Origin: Adenophora triphylla var. japonica
Lineage: Eukaryota > Streptophyta > Magnoliopsida > Asterales > Campanulaceae
Length of the DNA: 64,000 bases
Assembly (NCBI GenBank): GCA_022495995.1
Contig: JAFEMH010005398.1
Coordinates: 1-64,000, forward strand
Direction of reading: 5' to 3'
Numbering within the stretch: position 1 is the stretch's first letter; every line of letters begins with the position of its first letter. The notes below the pieces were generated by a model. That model did no database searches and had not been told where the DNA came from. It worked only from the letters and a program-made list of their open reading frames with translations. Position numbers and translations under genes: made by a program. This document shows positions 9,821 to 22,523 of the stretch, piece by piece.

Positions 9821-12436
9821 CTATTGTCTATTACTTGGACATCTATGACGATTGTGACCTTCTTGCTTGCATGTTGAACATTGAGTCTTTCGTTTATCTG
9901 CTTGAAAGTCCATAGAGTTTCGAAACCGCCTTGATCTGGGCCTTCCGGACTTTGCAGATCATCGAAGGTAGGGATTAGGGAAAAAACGTGGCACCAATCC
10001 ATCAACACCCCAATAGTTCTCATGTTGTAATATTCAAATGTTCCCTTCCATGTTTTGTAGTATTCACGAATAGTGTAAAATGGATCAACATAAGAACGAC
10101 CGTCAATATGTTGCGCTTGGCAACATGCAAGAAGATGGGAATTGACAAGGCATGTGATATACAACCCATTTACCACATGTGCAGGTACCATCATTCCATC
10201 GAACAATTTGGATATTTTCACCATTATCATCGCGACGTGCAATTGCCACCTGATAAACCCCCATCTCGTGAGTGTTGAACCTCCTAACATGATGTTGAGT
10301 AGCCTTCTCGCTATTCTTCCTGAATAGGTAATGAACTTTCTGACTGAATTGGTGTAGGGGATTGATATTTGGGTTATCGGGATTACCTCCTAAAGCATTC
10401 AGTGAAAACCCATGTCTTACCTGAAAATATTCTACACAATGATAAAAGGCAGTCTCAACAATTGTTGGTATTGGCATCCCGCGAGCACCTTCATGACACC
10501 ATTAAAAACCTCGGACATGTTAGCAGTCATAATGCCATATCTATACCCTCCATCATGTGCCAATGTCCACTTTCTGGCATCTAAATTAACAAACCATTTA
10601 ATTGCCTCAGGGTCAATTAAACGGATACTCTCCAAAGTATTTTTCAATTTCCTATCTTGAGTTGCTTTACCAGCTCTCCAAAACAAATACTTCAAACTAA
10701 CACCTCTGTGCTTCTCCAAGAAATTTTCTCACATATGCCTCAAGCAATATCTATGATGCACATTTGGCCACCATGTATCTTCCGATATAATTTTAAGAAT
10801 TCCGTGATGACGGTCAGATATCAAGCATACCTCACGACTCTTGATAATATGTCTGCAAACAAGATATAAGAACCAACGCCAATTCACCCAGTCCTCTTTT
10901 TTAACAACATCAAATGCAAGAGGAAGTATACCGTCATCGGCGTCAACACCCATGACAATCGGCATACCCCTTTGTATCTACCATGAAGGAATGATCCATC
11001 AACATAAATGACAGCCGACAATGAGAGAAAACTTTAATGCAAGGCCAAATGCCAAGAACACCCGTTGAAACATCTGTAATTCATCGACAGGAGGAGGAGG
11101 ATGAGTATACTCAAAAATTGTTCCGGGGTTGTATTTTTGGATGGCTGCTAGGACGCGGGGTAACTTTATATAAGATTCATCCCAATCTCCAAAAACCTCT
11201 GCAATGCCCTTCTGCTTTCCACACCATGCCTTCTTATACGTAATTTCCTTACCAAACATTCCACTAATGTGTGCAATAATAACTCCAACCTTAACATCTG
11301 AATCGGCCTTAATAAGACTAACCACTTGCCGACCAATAAACTTTGCATCTAGGTTGGAGTGATCTTGGCATTCTCCTGAAAACAAGCAACAATGAGGACC
11401 CTTGTACTTGGTCACTTCCCAATAACCATGTTGCTTCCTACTCACACGAACATAAAAATTGCATGGATACTGTTTGAGTAGACATACTATTGCCCATGAA
11501 AGAGGTGTGCTCTTTCTTACCCTGAACCTATGATTAATTCTAATATGGTACCTTTTTATGTCAAATTGAGCCTCGTTCTTGTCAGAAATGCTTATCTCTT
11601 TAGCAATTTCGTCTTTCTTTGGATCCCAAATCGGAAAGCTGAGTTGATTATGAGAATCAATCAACGCCTCTTCTTGTCGAGCAATATCACCAATATCACT
11701 GTAAAAAGGGTAATCTACTCTCTCATACCTCCGATTTTCTGATGCTTCATAATAAACCAAATGTGTTTCCAAGTCATCATCAATCGGGCCATCATCACCA
11801 TCGCCCAAATCTATATCAGAATCAATACTATGCTCTTCATATCTATCATCAACATCATCTAGTAATGCATCTATATCTGTGTCTTCTTCTTCTTATTCTT
11901 CATAATCTTCATCATCTTCCGAATTCTCATCATTAACAAGATCATTTTGGCATGCCCCATCATCATAATTTGGTGTTTGGGTTGATACAAGTGTTTGTGT
12001 TCTTGGACCAACCCCTACAACACAATAGCAACTTGATGAATTCCCATAAAAGGTCTCTGTATTACGTGTTTCAAATTGTTCATAATGTCAATTTTCAATC
12101 AATTTGATGATCAAATAAAACTGCAAATTACTCAAATTTCACCATATTTAGTATAAACATCGAACATTATATCCATACCCGCATAATTTTCAATACGAAA
12201 AGGAAAGTACACACCAATACCGCTAATGAATGGGGATACCTACAAATTATTTTCAACTCATATAAACTCCGATCTACACACATCTCTTTATATAATTCAT
12301 CAACCAATTGAATGTATCTCCATCTACAATAAGCCCTAATCGCACATTTCGACCCTTTTTTATAATGAGGACCATCAAATGGACATTCATCATCACCTCC
12401 CCAATAGCACATAAAAATGAGTGAATCTCCGTTCAT
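9821..12436 (-). pseudogene. MURA (MuDR-type) transposase, broken
   Basis: This is a Mutator-superfamily transposase, a DDE enzyme that cuts and joins DNA in the nucleus. Reading from 12436 it begins MNGDSLIFMCYWGGDDE, then an acidic region, then the plant MuDR transposase region (FDIKRYHIRINHRFRV, CNFYVRVSRKQHGYW). The catalytic part has VDGSFLHGRYKG (first Asp) near 11000 and LISDRHHGI (second Asp) near 10830. The C-terminus has a SWIM finger (CTCGKWVVYHMPC) and a CCHC knuckle (CSTCKQEGHNRHRC), ending at TAG 9821-9823. It is disrupted by frameshifts near 12225, 10970 and inside the SWIM finger near 10160, and by a stop at 11893-11895. The second copy at 47.4-49.2 kb is similar throughout. 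Confidence 0.85.
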
Positions 12437-12620
<184 letters not shown>

Positions 12621-14600
12621 GTAGGAAGCTATTCAAATGAGAACCAAATTTATATGAGAACCATGAGAACTAAACCCAACTATTGGATTAAAAACACATC
12701 AATGCTCCGTTAAAAAAAAAAAGATAGAGGGGGTGGTATTTTCGTAATTATTGTGAACTAAATCCCCCTCAAATTTCAAAATAAAATATCTCAATATCTA
12801 TAAATCGAATTTTTTTTCGAAAACACTGATTTTTTTGCCTTGACGAGACGATTCAAACTAGATCCCCGAAGATATGATTTTGAAAAATAATATTGAACAA
12901 CGTCTAATTTTTAAAACACTAGCTAATTAACTAGTGTACACTAGCTAGTTAAGTAATGTACACTAGCAACACAACTAGTATACACTATGTTACACTAGCA
13001 ACACAGCTAGTATACACTAAAAAAACTAGCTATTGTACACTAGATAACTAGCTAGTGTACACTAAGTTACAACAGCTAGTGTACACAAAGGCTTGGCCCA
13101 ATGCTTTGTCCTGCTGCCTAAGGCATTTGGCTAGTATACACTAGGTAGCTAGTGTACACTAGCCAAATGCAAAGTTATTTTATGAAGTAAAAAATGGTTG
13201 ACACTCATTTGTGGCTGGAAGATACTTTTTTTTACCGACACTCCTTTTTGATATCTATCGAAGACAACTTTGAAAAACGATTCACTCGCTTGGGACAAAA
13301 TAAAACATTGTGAAACCTGAAGGAGTATCATTTGATTTCACTCATTGCTTTCATTATTTGCTTTCAAACAGCTTCATTTGTAGACATGAAACAAGCTCAT
13401 TTGGGTTTTCCTTTTCCCATCCACTTCGTGTCATTAAAATATCAAGTGTACAAGTTCTCGACTTCCCCTGTGCAATTCATTACCGTACTCCATATCTAGG
13501 ATTACTAAAAACAATTCGAAAAGAAAAAGAAAACAAAATAAAATAATAGCAATTTAATGATAAGAAAAGGTCCCCGCGTAGAAGCCAGGCTACATGTAGA
13601 AATGCAAAAGTTATTTTTGGTTATTAACAAGCTGTGTACTGCATTTCAGACAAGGTAAAGTTGAGAGATCGTTTTGCTATTGTTCCTAACAAGAGGTCAG
13701 ACGTAAACTTTGGATACTTGAAAAGCCATTTAGGGTGGTATAACTTGTAGGGATAATGATTGAAGAAAATATTTGAGAATTGAGACAGAATCATTTAATG
13801 GTGATGTATTGTAGTATATCATCCTTTTTGCATGTGGATAATGCTGTAACTAAATTATGGGTTTGATTGATACATGCCAAGTGGGTTAAGTACACTAGCT
13901 AATTACGAAAATAATATTGAACAACGTCTAATTTTTTAAAAAAATAATATTGAACAATCAATTTTCAAACACAATCAATTTTTGAATTGTGCACACTAGC
14001 AACACAGCTAGTGTACACTAGGTTACACTAGCAACACAGCTAGTATACACTAAGAAAACTAGCTATTGTACACTAGATAACTAGCTAGTGTACACAAGGG
14101 CTTGACTCAATACTTTGTCCTGCTGCCTAAGGCATTTGGCTAGTATACACTAGGTAGCTAGTGTACACTAGCTAGTTAAGTAATTAACTCGTGCACACTA
14201 GCCATATAACTCGTGCACACTAGTTAAGTAATTAACTAGTTAAGTAATGTACACTAGTTAAGTATTGTACACTAGTTAAGTAATTAACTCGTGCACACTA
14301 GTTAAGTAATGTACACTAGTTAAGTAATCTATAAGTCAATATTATTTTTTTTAAATCCTATCTTCAGGGATCTAGTTTGAATCGTCTCGTCAAGACAAAA
14401 AAATCAGTGTTTTCGAAATTTTTTTTCGACTTATAGATATTGAGATATTTTATTTTGAAATTTGAGGGGGATTTAGTTCACAATAATTACGAAAATGCCA
14501 TCCCCTCTATTTTTTTTTAATCTGGAAAGATTGATGTTTTTTAATCCAATGTTTGTTAGTGGTTTCATATAAATTCTCATTATAATAAATTTGGTTATAC
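12621..14600. mobile_element. Micron-like element inserted in a (TA)n tract
   Basis: About 1.98 kb between two (TA)n runs. The outer 250-280 bp are long terminal inverted repeats: 12640-12900 matches the reverse complement of 14340-14585, including 'aaatccccctcaaatttcaa' and 'gacgagacgattcaaact'. The outermost parts carry ATGAGAACC repeated two or three times. Inside, a segment at 12895-13165 is directly repeated at 13905-14172, and both copies are full of CTAGTGTACACTAG-type palindromes. The 13170-13900 core is single-copy. No transposase is encoded. Elements targeting (TA)n are known from rice as Micron; the link is by insertion site and form. Confidence 0.7.
13170..13904. other. Unique core of the (TA)n-inserted element
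   Basis: It differs in composition from the palindromic DNA on both sides and might be captured sequence. A stretch at about 13650-13750 after 'atttcag' reads open on + (includes KVKLRDRFAIVPNKRSD), but I do not recognise it and no complete gene is present. Confidence 0.3.
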
Positions 14601-14611
14601 ATTATAATAAG

Positions 14612-14620
14612 ATATATATG

Positions 14621-14705
<85 letters not shown>

Positions 14706-14708
14706 TAC
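14612..14708. repeat. (TA)n microsatellite, right side
   Basis: An alternating TA run with a few 'tgtatataca' interruptions. It is the right-hand flank of the Micron-like element. Confidence 0.9.
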
Positions 14709-14744
14709 TAACTCTATATATAAACACAAGTATATAATTTACTA

Positions 14745-14952
14745 AAATGGAAAGGAATCTTTACTATTCCCTCCACTCATTCTCTCTCCTACATTATTTT
14801 AATACTCACATCACCATTATAATTTACTATTCTCTCCACTCATTCTCTCTCTTATTTTATTTTCACACTCACAACACTTTCAATATAATATTTCCTCCTT
14901 AATTCCCGTACAAAACTCAAAAGTCTATAAAAAGATGGGACGGAGGGAGTAT
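14745..14952. mobile_element. Stowaway-like MITE fragment
   Basis: It ends in GGGACGGAGGGAGTA at 14938-14952 with a TA border, like the relic at 5429-5443, and shares the 'ctccactcattctctctc' interior. That interior segment is itself duplicated in tandem (about 14761-14815 and 14821-14880). The left end is not clear. Confidence 0.55.
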
Positions 14953-15244
14953 TTAGGAACAGTTTATAAAACAGGACTTTCTATAACTTAAGGAGAAACT
15001 AGTTTCCCCCAAAATATTGTGGTAATTTTTACTAAAAATATGCATCTAATTTAGAAATTGATACTCTATCTTCATTTATAGTTTATTTGAAAATTATTAT
15101 TTTCATTTATAGTTTATTTGAAAATTATCAAGTATATCATACCGTACATCTAATTCACATTTTTGGGTGAGGGCCTCTCATGTAATTATTCCCAATTTAG
15201 TATTTGAAACATACATATTGGTTTGCAAAAGATCTCCATCCCAC
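14953..15244. other. Spacer, nothing recognised
   Basis: AT-rich, with a short tandem copy of 'tcatttatagtttatttga' at about 15074-15125. No gene or terminal repeat. Confidence 0.4.
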
Positions 15245-17096
15245 TGTAAGTGCTCCAATTTGAGCCGTTAGTATTTTCGTTAGAAAGTTAACGAAAGTTT
15301 TAACATTTCTAACATTTCTAACAAACCCTAACCTTTCTAACAAAGCAAGGGTAAAGTGGGCATTGCCATTTAAAGATAAACAAGGAAAGGAATCCTAAAA
15401 AGCAAAAGAAATGGAAAAACCCGAATTGGTAAGTTGAAAAACAATTTCGCTTGAATTTTAAAAAGATTATTCTTCCCGTCCAAAAGCCAAGATCAGAAGC
15501 GTATGAACAAGGCACGCCAACAGACCCTCCGCGCGGATGTGATTGCATCTCCCAGTGGCCTATAAATTGAACCCTCCTCTCTCGCCTACACAACACAATT
15601 TGATCACAAAGAACGAAACTCAAGCGAAATATAGGAGAAAACAAGTGGGAATTCACTTGAATTGGCACCATTTTCTCTTCAATCTTTCCCAAATCTCACT
15701 CACTCACAAACACTTCAAATCACTCTCATACATACTCTTATACATACACTAACTCAAGCTCAAATCACCCTTTAGGAGGAGGAATAGAGAGAAAACATAG
15801 AGGACTTCATTGTTATCTACTTGTTTTCTCTTTAACCAACTCAAATCATCAACCCTAAACACTTTCAAATCCTAAACACATTCAAGCCTTTGAATCCATT
15901 CAAACACAAGACACAAGGAAGATAGGTATAACCTCCCTCTCCCTACACTAAGTCTCTCATCCATGCATGCATTTGCAAACTACAAAATGTAGTTCTTTCA
16001 TCTTCTTGCTTTAGATCTAAGAAGATCACCATGGAAGACCATCTTCCATGGATGATCTTCTACAAAGATCAAAATTATTTTCAAGTTCTCTTACTTTCTT
16101 GCAAAGAAAACTCATTTTCAAAACCCTAAAAACCATTTTCAAGCATCAAATCTCATTTTCAAAGGATAAAAATCCCCTTCCCAAGCAAATGAAATGTTTA
16201 GTCCTAATGTACCCCAAGGATGGTTTGGTATAGTTGATTCACCACTAAAATGTCAAGTGATCACTAACCAAAACCTAGGGAAATGGGGACAAGCATGGAT
16301 GCAAAACCCCCTTTAAAATCACATTTTCTCTCTTGAGAAGTTGCTGTCCAGTAGCAATTTTCTCAGACCTCAGTCCATGGTCTAATTTTTTGGACACAGA
16401 TAAATGTGGAATTTGGTGTTGACTACAAAACACTTTTTGTAGCCAACATCCAGATCTTTCCATACATATTTTTACTTTATTTTTTGGGTGAGTAAAACTC
16501 CTCTTTTCAAATTTTCTTTCAGAGGCTAGTTCATCAGCTTCTGGGAATCCAGATCTCATATCTGAGGTTTCCAGAAGGTTTTGACCCCTCAAATTACTTC
16601 CAAAATGGAAAATTCCTTTGTAGAAACCCTATTTAGGGTGTTTTAAGCAACTTTCATTCTCGGACTTTCCCCAGATTCTGAGGTTTTGAAGCCTTTAAGT
16701 CCATTTCAAAGTCAAGGGTCGTCAACTGCCTTTTTCATTCTGGCAGAATTGCTTTTCAACTCCCAAAAATCTTTTGAGTGCCAAGACTCAACCCAAAAAT
16801 CATACCAAAAATCTTGGGGATTGTTCAAAGTCTTATAAAGAGTTCCCCATTTTTGTTTTTCCCAGTTTCAACTCATTTTGGTCAAAACACACACACACAC
16901 ACACACAAAAGGATTTCAAATGTTTGGAAGACTCGTTTACGAGGCGCTCCGGGTGCACACTAACGTCCTTCCCGACGCGTAACATGACCTCCGAACCTAA
17001 ATTTCTGATCTCGGGCATTTTTCAAAGTTTTGGCCCTTAAAACAAAAATGGCGTGGCGACTCCGTTTTGATTTTCAAAAAAAAATCGGGTACATCA
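15245..17096 (+). repeat. 5' LTR of element A
   Basis: It starts TGTAAGTGCTCC and ends ACATCA just before the primer-binding site. Its first 790 bp are repeated at 29614-30404 with a small number of substitutions and indels, so the two LTRs are still close relatives. It contains a (CA)n run at about 16888-16908. The preceding base run is 'tcccac'. Confidence 0.8.
15555..15575 (+). promoter_or_regulatory. TATA box of element A LTR
   Basis: TATAAATT at 15561-15568 lies about 315 bp into the LTR, in 'gtggcctataaattgaacc', and is conserved in the 3' LTR at 29932-29939. This is a normal place for the U3 promoter that starts the genomic transcript. Confidence 0.6.
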
Positions 17097-17097
17097 C

Positions 17098-17113
17098 TGG
17101 CGACTACTGGGAC
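17098..17113 (+). other. Primer-binding site of element A
   Basis: TGGCGACTACTGGGAC lies one base after the LTR end and resembles the primer-binding sites of Ogre/Tat elements. A similar 'TGGCGACTCC' also lies inside the LTR at 17054-17063. Confidence 0.6.
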
Positions 17114-18540
17114 AAATAAGCTTTTTCTAAAAAAATGATATTTGGTATATTGGTGGAAACCATTAAACTTCCCGTTATCGCCTCCTAACACGAGTCGGGG
17201 ATAAATTGTGGTCTAAAAATCCCACGTACCGGTATCATTATTTTCAAAAAAAAAAAGGAAAAGCTTTTGAGGGTCAAGCTTCCGTCTCAACATTTGAAAA
17301 TCCTTTGCTTTGTGTGTGTTGATTTTTGCACAATTTTCGTGTTTGTTTTTTGCCGCCTCGGAAAAGTCAAAATTTTGACTGCCGGAATAATGTCCCTAAC
17401 TGTCGGAATTTTTGTGCTTATGTGCTTATGTGTTCATAAAATTTCCAAAAAAAAATTTTCAAAAAAAAATTCAAAAAAAAAATCATGCATCATGCCTTTT
17501 TAAGACACATAAAAATTTCTATTTTTCTCGTAAAAGAAGATAGATCGCTTGCACACTACGCGCACGTGACCTTACACCGCACACTACGTCCCTAACCCGG
17601 GAAATCCTTGTCGCGGTCCGTTTGGTCTTATTACGCCTCTCGGACGAGCACAGGACTACCCAAACATCCCATGGAGCCTCGTGTCGACCATGCACTTGTC
17701 CGTGACACACTTTGTCCGAGACCTGGTTGGTTTTTAGTCCGGGTCCGTGTCATGCCCCGTCTCGTGTATAGACCTTTCCTTTCAAGCCTTTGTCGGCATA
17801 CCGACTCAATATCTTTCGGGACCCTAATCGCCGAAGTTCTCGCCGGTTTTCCGCCGCAGACTTTGACCAAGATATTGACCGGCGCCTTGACTTCGGCTCG
17901 ACCGGCACAAATTATACATTGACTCCCAAAGATTGACACCGAGTCATCAAGGATTAATGATTATTCCATGCCTAATTACGGCTTAACCGACGACAAGTCA
18001 AGATCAATTATGGACGCTTATCACCCAAATCATGCCGACTTTTCGTCGAGCCCCTGATATGATCTTGACTTTTGACGTCGCCTTGTCCGTAATTTACATC
18101 GAATGCTCGTTAAGACTCGATTACCCGCCGTACTTTTAGGATCGTTTTCTTTCGGTCGGTGGGACCCGCTGCCCTATAGGACCTCGCCCGGGCCGTCCAC
18201 CCCGGGAGGTCGAAATACAGTGGAATACGAGGGGCTTATAGACGTAGTGACGGGGCCCACCGATCCAGAATCGAGTAGTTCGCGAAAAGAAGAGCAATCT
18301 TTTCCAACCGATTAGGTTAATAAAACATGTTTTAAGTAAACAAGAACAAATAACCTGCATGTTGCATGAGCCCTAAGCCCAAACACCAACCTCGTTTCGC
18401 TTCCCGAGTCCGAACCACACCCTTTTGTGCCTTCCACAGAGAGCAAAGTTTGGATCGAGACCCCGGGTCATCGTTTGTTCAAATTTCACTATTCCGAAGT
18501 CGATACTTCATCGGTTTCCTCCTTCGCTTCACCAAAGTTT
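17114..18540. other. Element A leader region
   Basis: No convincing coding sequence. It holds A-rich runs at 17241-17255 and 17440-17485, then GC-rich sequence from 17520. It separates the primer-binding site from the first gag relic, as in long-leader Tat elements. Confidence 0.5.
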
Positions 18541-18541
18541 C

Positions 18542-21500
18542 GTAATGACCAACTCAGTAGGAGAACGGTGGGGACGTACAACTCCACACCCCGAAAATCC
18601 GCAAAATGCCGAACAAAGGGAATCGATGTTGGAACGTATAAGACAAAATCAAGAGGCTCGCATCGCCGCTATTGGAAAGTATCGTAACCTGTGGGCTAGC
18701 AATTGTTCACCACCCTAATGGAACCTTTACGGTTGATGCGAAGATTGGAGCTAATTACCCTCCCGGCATGCCAACTACCATCAAATGCCCCGTTCCTTTC
18801 GTGTGGAACTACTAATGGGCCAAGCATCCCCAAGCCTATCACTCACCTCGCCTCTCGGCCTCATCGTATCGATCTTGGTCAACTTCCCCGCACCTCTCGC
18901 CACCTTTGGGTTTCAATCGCCCGTTTCGTTCCGCAACTTGGAATGGGCCGGGCCGCTACTCCAAAACCTCGCCCGGCCCGGCCATCAACTGAATTGGTCA
19001 GCTTCAAGACATCTCAAACTTTTACCGCCGATACTCCTCAACAAACCCGATCTAGGTCAACCCGCCCCCGTGCCTCTCAGTCTCACCACCAGATTGAGTC
19101 AGCTGGCTTTCGCCCGCAGCCTTGGAAGGGGCCGGGCTTACTACTTCACCGCATCGGCCCGGTTCGGGTCACCATCTCGGAATGGGACAGCTCGTTTCTC
19201 GTGCTCCATGGTTCGAGGGGGCCGCCTTGCTTCCTCCAATTCTCAAAGCACACCGGCCCCTATGATACCGCAAGATCACGTGGGCCACTGTGCTTTTATC
19301 ACCACTTCATCGCTCTACCCCGCCCTCCGGCTGGGAAGTCCGACAAGGTCAAATGCTCCTCATCAAATTCTCCACCCGGCCGTTACGCAAGCCGCTCCGC
19401 TCATCAAGTACAAAGTATACACATTTCCCTTGCAGCCATGTTCCTCGGCCAAGTCAAGACACATTCAATCCTACCGTTACGATGCCTCAAACCTCATGTT
19501 TTCAAGCAGCCTTTCCGGATCCGCACTTCACCGCTCCCGGTATCCACCCATTACGAGCCATATATCTTCATCTTCGGCAACCGCCAGCCTTATGAGGAAG
19601 ATTACGGTCACGCTTTTAATGCTCGACCGTCATTCCTCCCACCAGCAGTACTTCCTACCGTGGTTTCGTTTTGCTAATGCCAATCTTGTGGCGGGGTCAT
19701 GCAATCCTAATGTTCCTATTGACTCGTCCAATGGATTATTGGTAGAACCAATTAAGAAGGTACAAGAAAAGCCTAGCAACGAGAGTACCGACGATCGCTC
19801 GACTCGGGCCATCTCACCATATCAATCTTGTGTATCTCGACACGAATGAAGTTTACAAAAGGTCGAATCTCGACGATTACATTGATGATTACATCAAAAG
19901 GGTTCGTGCACGGGAAAAGACTACGAGTCCGAACATGTCTCGCCGCTATAAACCTTACCCTTCCAACACGGCTCCGACATCCGGTAAAGGAAAGAAGGCA
20001 TTGTGTACAATTGACGGCCCCCAAAAGCAACCAAGAAATGGTGGTCCTTTAAGGCAACGAGAACGTTTTGATGATCTCTGGGATGCCCATGGGCTTAATT
20101 TTCAAGGGCTTAGTAAGGGTAGGCCTTTTGGAGCCTCTCAAGGACTACCATCCAAGGAGCTCAAATGCACCTCTCGACATGAGTAAGCACCGCGCCTTCC
20201 ATGATCATTATGGCCACACGACCGACAACCGCATAGTCTTCAAGAGAGCGGTTCAAAGGTTAATCGAAACGGCAAGCTTCGAGCGCCCCAATGGACCAAA
20301 ACCGCAAACCCCGTTCGTAATGGTGACCAAGTCAATGACCAAATCTCGAATCCCGAGGATTTGGGTGTTCCCTTAAGCAAAGTTTTAAATAGCTTGCTAG
20401 AGCAGGTCTCCTCGAACCTACGAGAAACTATCGCCCCAAGGATCCCAAAATCCCTTTTGACACCACTAAGCATTGTGCTTTCCATCAGCACTACGGTCAT
20501 ACGACCGACAACCGTACAGCCTTGAGAAAGGCGATTCAGTGGATTAATTAAGAAGGGCAAACTCGAGCGCCTCAGATCTCAACCCCGCCAATGATCATTT
20601 CCCAAACAACGCGAATGTAAACATGATTGAATTTTATGATTCAAACTCGTGAATTCAATAGACTCGACAAGCCGATGATTTAGTCGCAACAAATGTTGAG
20701 AATGGATGGTTTGACCGCAACAAGCATGTGGCCATGGCAAAGCCGGATTTGGTGAAATGCTTTGAACTCTCGCCCTCCGATAAGTTCACGATCGACGCCA
20801 AGGTTAAATGGGATGATAATGATCTAATGGCAGATTTGGCGTAAAGTGCGTAAGGATACAAGAAATCCGATGATTAGGAAGGAAGAGTTAGTCCCGGCTT
20901 TGGAAAACGCCCATAAGATTCATGAAGAACAAATACCCTCGCTCATCAATGCTCTCCGCCGCCATGGAGTTCGTGTAAAAGCTGAGGCGAATGGTTCCTC
21001 GGTCATGGTCGAAGATGAGACTTCGTAAACAAGTGATTTCACCCTTCATCCTATAACTCTCCATCCCACGGCCAACACCTCCCTCCATCCACATATGATC
21101 CCTTGCCAAGGACAATTCCTCTTCAGCCCTTTCCAAAGACTCGTGCCATTAGGGCTCCATCGCCCTCGCCTCCTCGTAACGAGTTGGGCTCCATCACACC
21201 TGTTCTCAATTTCAAAGCAATACTCGCCAGCTTATGCTCCACTTCACATAATCAGCTTGAGCTATGTGGCTATGTTCAAGCCTCTACACCCACCTCGAAT
21301 GCGATCATGAGTTGCTAAAAGAAAATCCGGATGCCACAAGTTTTCCGTTGTCATCTACCGGACTTAGTGAATTCACCCGTCGCCACCACTCGCGGCCGTG
21401 TTTCCTCTCGCCGATAAGAGTCTTGTTGCGAGTTCCAAGAATCCCGAATGTTCCCGTTGATCCCCATGTGGCAATATTGATAGAGCAAGTGAAACAAATG

Positions 21501-21650
21501 CAGGAGAAGCTTGATCTTATGATAAGTACTAGCACTCCTTTGACCCAAGATGTCGAACTGTGCAAAGAAATGATTCTGTCGCGCAAAATTCAAGTGCCCG
21601 AAGTGAGAGAATCCGATAGGACAACCTCGCCCTGCAGCACACTTGTCTAA
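18542..21650 (+). pseudogene. Degraded and internally duplicated gag of element A
   Basis: Recognisable gag pieces are scattered over several frames. A start-like segment at 18542 contains ENPQNAEQRESMLERIRQNQ. The knuckle-like motif CAFHxHYGHTTDNR occurs near 20460-20530, and a closely related copy (RAFHDHYGHTTDNR) lies at 20180-20240. A segment PNVPxD...QxKxxQEKxD occurs at about 19695-19770 and again at 21440-21530. Gag normally coats the RNA genome. The long overlapping open frames at 18703-19849 are by-products of GC-rich decayed sequence and change frame against the gag similarity, so I do not treat them as genes. Confidence 0.6.
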
Positions 21651-22520
21651 TGCCAGCCTAAGCTTGAGAAAGGCCCGAAGACACAACCGCCTAGTATCAC
21701 CCCTTTCACTAAAACAACCAACGCATCGCCGAATCCTCCCAAACAGAGCCCAATACCCTCAAGGTCCTCTCAGTTCACTTCCTTCCATCAATATGCTCGC
21801 CGACAAAGTTCGTCCCCGTGACTTTTCCGACCCGTTTCTTTGGACAACTTGTGCTCGCCCCACCGCTCCATGGCCTCAAACTCCTCCACTCCCACCAGAT
21901 CACGGGCACGTAATCGATCACCGCCTCGGCCTCAGTAATGGAATCGAAGTTAATGTAAAGATGGAAAGCTCAAGCGTCTTGGCGCCCAACAACAAAGAGT
22001 AGCTAGACTAGGGGCTACCCATCCTTTAATATTAAAACAGCTTTTTAGTCAACCTTCGTAGGTTCTAGTACTTTCTTCGTTCAATCAAGTCCTCCTTGGA
22101 CATTGTAGTTAATCTTAAGTTTTCTATAAAAGAGTCTTTTTCTTTTCTCGCTAGACTTGAGACATTATTTGCACACCTACATTACATTTAATGAAATGGT
22201 TTTATTTTAAATGATCACTCGCATCGCTTCAACAAATAATCTCTCGGAAATGATTAAGATTTTAATTAATTGGTGCGAGAAAGTCAACTAATGCCCTCCC
22301 TATACACTTTCCTCACCTCACAAAGGCCTCCATCAAGCCATACACTTTCCAAAACATATCCCCATCACCACCTTGATCAAGTCAACGAAGGCGGCAACAT
22401 CAAGGGACAACAAAAGGTCACTCAAAGATCGGAGATCGACCCCATATCGAAAAACAGGCTTGCCTCCGCCCCCATGCATCAAGAAAGTTCAAGTAGAAGC
22501 TTGCCTTCGTCCTCAAGTGC
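21651..22520. other. Element A interior, no clear coding
   Basis: Proline- and serine-rich decayed frames only; nothing recognised. It ends at the A-rich repeat. Confidence 0.4.
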
Positions 22521-22523
22521 TCA

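Noticed and set aside
10103..10660. Plus-strand open frames across MULE 1.
   Set aside because: All lie opposite recognisable MURA transposase motifs.
18703..19849. Two overlapping open frames of 324 and 354 codons on + could be a gene.
   Set aside because: They overlap in different frames in GC-rich decayed gag sequence, have no domain, and the gag similarity switches between frames.
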